This document shows positions 6,520 to 8,701 of a DNA stretch of 8,701 nucleotides, piece after piece (position 1 is the first letter of the stretch; every line of letters starts with the position of its first letter). Position numbers and translations under genes: made by a program. The notes under the pieces are model-generated. The model saw only the letters and a list, made by a program, of their open reading frames with translations. It searched no databases and was not told where the DNA came from. The stretch spans positions 1 through 8,701 of the forward strand of contig JAEXBC010000091.1 in the NCBI GenBank assembly GCA_023457875.1, written 5' to 3'. Origin of the DNA: Bacillota bacterium. Lineage in GTDB: Bacteria > Bacillota > Clostridia > Lachnospirales > Cellulosilyticaceae.

Positions 6520-6545
6520 AATTAGCATGCTTAATCATGCTAATT
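6520..6545. repeat. Perfect 10-bp inverted repeat over the stop codon of the 352-residue gene
   Basis: AATTAGCATG (6520-6529), 6-nt spacer, CATGCTAATT (6536-6545). It covers the last codons and TGA stop (6535-6537) of the gene. No T-tract follows it on the minus strand. Candidate roles are a binding site for a dimeric protein or a 3'-end hairpin preceding the real terminator. Confidence 0.8.
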
Positions 6546-7593
6546 GCTTCTCTAATAAATCATTTAGTTGAGGCTCAAAATCTCTATAAGTACGGCTTCT
6601 GTTATCAATGCTACTTCCAGATATAGAGAAATTAATAATCTCATTGCTTAATAATTGTGCTAATTCATCTCGGCTAATATTCTGATCTATGTAGCCTTTG
6701 TTTCTAAGATATTTAAACCATTGCGCTACACATCCTTTCTGAGTTTTTTTATTGCCAATAAAATAATATTTTTTTTGTTCCCTCTTCAGCAGTGGGGGAT
6801 CGCATTGAGTTAGCACGTTAATGTATTTTTCCCAATTATTGCAAGTGAATATATTAGCAAAAGTAAGCTTTATTTCCCCCTTGGAATGACTGGAATACTT
6901 CTCGTAATTCTCTATATCACTTTTTGTTTTGCTAGAATCAGGTGGTATTAGCTCTGCGAGAAAACGTGATTCGTAGTTATATTCATCAAATAATTTTTTG
7001 AAAACATGCCATTTCGTGTTGATACAAAAAGGTGATAATTGACATAGTGCTTTTACGTCAAATTCAAAATCTTTGTATTGCTCGTACAGATTTTGTATAA
7101 TCTTTGCTCCTTTAAGTATTTTTTCATCATTCAATATTTTATCAACATAATCGGCTCCGTCAACGACCGGAATCCCGTTTAGTAATGGGTTGGTATAATT
7201 TAGTATAGACTTTACTCTATGGTAATCTTCATCGTTCAATTCCAACTTTTTTGGGATGTAATTAATAGAGTTGTCTATTCCTTTATCTAATATTTTATTG
7301 ATCTTGTTTAATTGGATATCTATTAGTTCATTCTCTTTTATGATTTTCTTTAGTATACCTTCTTTGTCTAATAACTCGCAAAATTCTATTTGAGGGTTTT
7401 CCCTTTCCATCTTTTTGCATTCGCTATAAATTCTATTCTCTAACCATCCCTCAATTTGGCTTCTAAATGTCGCTAATTTGAGTTCGTCAAAAGATGTTGT
7501 TCTGAAAATATATCTATATATTTCATCGTACGTGACGGAATGGGTGAACACAAAGTCTAAGAATTTATCTACAGTTAAGCTAACTCCTCTCAT
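6535..7593 (-). CDS. Uncharacterised 352-residue protein downstream of the integrase; RteC-like C-terminal pattern
   Basis: I do not recognise the full-length family. The protein is soluble, lysine- and glutamate-rich, and mostly helical, with a charged middle (residues ~50-110) that could be coiled coil. The last ~75 residues (YYFIGNKKTQKGCVAQWFKYLRNKGYI, a helix with DELAQLLSNE, then NRSRTYRDFEPQLNDLL) resemble, from memory, the C-terminal part of RteC-type regulators of Bacteroides conjugative transposons; that likeness is tentative. The ATG is 4 bp after the integrase stop (TAATAAAATG), so the gene is almost certainly translated from the integrase transcript. Its DNA is visibly more AT-rich than the ATPase and Toprim genes. 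Position between integrase and excisionase-like gene suggests a regulator or accessory recombination protein; cargo is the alternative. Confidence 0.75.
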   Translation of the reverse strand: MRGVSLTVDKFLDFVFTHSVTYDEIYRYIFRTTSFDELKLATFRSQIEGWLENRIYSECKKMERENPQIEFCELLDKEGILKKIIKENELIDIQLNKINKILDKGIDNSINYIPKKLELNDEDYHRVKSILNYTNPLLNGIPVVDGADYVDKILNDEKILKGAKIIQNLYEQYKDFEFDVKALCQLSPFCINTKWHVFKKLFDEYNYESRFLAELIPPDSSKTKSDIENYEKYSSHSKGEIKLTFANIFTCNNWEKYINVLTQCDPPLLKREQKKYYFIGNKKTQKGCVAQWFKYLRNKGYIDQNISRDELAQLLSNEIINFSISGSSIDNRSRTYRDFEPQLNDLLEKQLA

Positions 7594-7597
7594 TTTA

Positions 7598-8701
7598 TTA
7601 TAGTATTTTTATCTTTTCTATTGCTTCTCTTTTAGCCTCCTCTAGTGTCTTAGCATACACCATAGTAGTGCCTATATTCTTATGCCCTAACATCTTTTGT
7701 ATAGTTGTTATTTGTGTACCGCTTGCAAGCTGTAAAGTTGCGAACGTGTGTCGGAAACAATGAAATGTCACGTTCCTTGTGATGCCTGCTGCTCCCAGCC
7801 ATTGGGCCAAAGCCTTGTTAGTATAAGCGGAATAAACTAGTCCATCAAATATAAGATTCTCTGGATTGCCTCTTTCTCCACAAAGTTGTATAGCTTGTTC
7901 GGATATTGGCAACTCATCGTATTTACTTGTCTTTTGGATGATATATTTCAAGGTGTACTTACCGTTAGTTTCTGTAATCTCACTCCATTTCATTTTTCGT
8001 ATGTCTGAATGTCTTAGGCCGGTTAGAGCCGAAAATAGAGCTGCCCGTTTCAGTACTAGGTTAGTGCATGGAGTTTCCACTAGTTTTCTAAGTTCATCAA
8101 GGCTTAAGAATTCCCTGTGTGTTTCTTTTTGTTTGATACTCTTTAGATCAGCATTAATATCTTTGGATAGGTAGCCATACTTATAAGCAGCCTTTATTGC
8201 AATTTTAAATTTGATGAAATAAGAAGCTGCTGTGTTATTGGACAAAGTAGTCTCCTTGCTTCGATATGTCTTTGCATTTTAGAGGTAATCTCGGAAACGT
8301 TCACACCAAAGCAAATCGATGTCACAGAACCGCTTTGTTTTTGTATTGTCGGATATCATTGTGTAGCTTTGCAAATATTTCAAAGTACTCATCCAATTAT
8401 TGTAATTAGAACCTTGTTTATCACGTCCTAAGTCCCGAAAGTAACTTATGAAATCTCCTTTACTTCGTTCTTTCGCTTTTAATAATTCGCTTTCTGATTC
8501 TGTATATATTTCTGCTTTACTTAACTCATTTTGCCGGTTGTTCCTGATTAGTTCTGCATATCTGATTGTTTCTTCATCAACTTCACTGTATTTGTATGAA
8601 CCGTCTTTGTTGGTTTGAGGTTCTCCGGTGCGTTTCTTTAGAGGAACGACATACAGCCCTAAATACTCCCTTCGCATTAACTCACCCGTCTTTGGATTTT
8701 A
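7598..8701 (-). pseudogene. Tyrosine recombinase (integrase) interrupted by in-frame TAA codons; 5' end outside window
   Basis: Known role of the family: site-specific integration and excision of the element. The catalytic half (up to 8245) is complete: R78 in TGLRHSD, K105 in the TSKYD strand, H162-x-x-R165 (HCFRH), H188 in GHKN and Y197 (MVYAK), numbered from the TTG at 8245. The core-binding half is encoded from 8677 to 8282. Both halves are in the same frame, separated only by TAA (8279-8281): the joined frame reads ..FRDYL-stop-NAKTYRSKETT.., exactly where relatives have a continuous FRDYLLN-like helix, so TTA or TTG to TAA is the likely change. A second in-frame TAA stands at 8699-8701, just before NPKTGELMRREYLG, a block that in relatives is internal to the N-terminal arm domain; hence the ATG at 8677 is not a natural start. 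The TTG at 8245 has no convincing ribosome site. Readthrough, sequencing error or restart cannot be excluded. Confidence 0.85.

Larger units (their letters stand above)
3054..8701 (-). mobile_element. Integrative mobile element backbone (Bacteroidales type), incomplete
   Basis: Integrase, excisionase-like HTH, winged-helix, RepA-like ATPase and Toprim/primase-like genes run on one strand in an order seen in Bacteroidales integrative/mobilisable elements. The integrase sits at the right, so one attachment site is expected beyond 8701; none is visible inside. No relaxase, MobC-type or type IV secretion gene appears, and the convergent plus-strand operon begins where mobilisation genes often lie. 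The left limit of the element is unknown; the nuclease operon (1-2959) may be its cargo. Confidence 0.75.

Noticed and set aside
7866..8174. Plus-strand 102-residue frame
   Set aside because: It is the shadow of the integrase catalytic domain on the other strand.
8279..8281. Stop-codon reassignment explaining the TAA within the integrase
   Set aside because: Several intact genes in the window use TAA as a true stop, and the host looks like an ordinary Bacteroidales genome using the standard bacterial code.

Overview
The window looks like a piece of a Bacteroidales (Bacteroides/Parabacteroides-type) chromosome carrying an integrative mobile element. The evidence is the family character of the minus-strand genes (a tyrosine recombinase with an NPxTG..RREYLG-type arm region, an excisionase-like HTH protein, an AAA_25/RepA-like ATPase and a zinc-finger plus Toprim protein of the DUF6371 type), the AT-rich DNA, and the weak or absent Shine-Dalgarno sequences in front of most genes. 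This assignment comes from recognising protein families, not from a database search.

Layout. Positions 1-2959 (+ strand) hold a two-gene, translationally overlapping operon. Its first gene is the C-terminal part of a large helical protein that starts before the window. Its second gene encodes a 570-residue protein with a clear N-terminal PD-(D/E)XK nuclease signature (E28, D50, E68-x-K70). Together they look like accessory cargo, most plausibly an anti-phage defence or restriction module; that role is inferred. Positions 2960-3053 are a short convergent spacer. Positions 3054-8701 (- strand) are a single run of mobile-element genes, read right to left: tyrosine integrase (broken), an unrecognised 352-residue protein, an excisionase-like HTH protein, a small winged-helix protein, a RepA-like ATPase, a repeat-rich 164-bp non-coding segment, a Toprim/primase-like protein, a small HTH protein and a small acidic protein built on a 21-residue tandem repeat.

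How the genes fit together. The integrase and the HTH protein form the integration/excision module. The winged-helix protein, ATPase and Toprim protein look like a replication-initiation module, and the non-coding segment between ATPase and Toprim genes is full of inverted and direct repeats, so it is a candidate origin or operator. No relaxase or conjugation gene is visible in the window. The integrase frame carries two in-frame TAA codons (8279-8281 and 8699-8701) while all catalytic residues downstream are intact, so the element may be unable to move by its own integrase. A good intrinsic terminator (6451-6491) separates the integrase-side transcript from the HTH-replication transcript.

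Most interesting points: the helical-protein/PD-(D/E)XK pair as a possible uncharacterised defence system, the nonsense-interrupted integrase, the candidate iteron region, and the exact 63-bp tandem duplication inside the small acidic gene.
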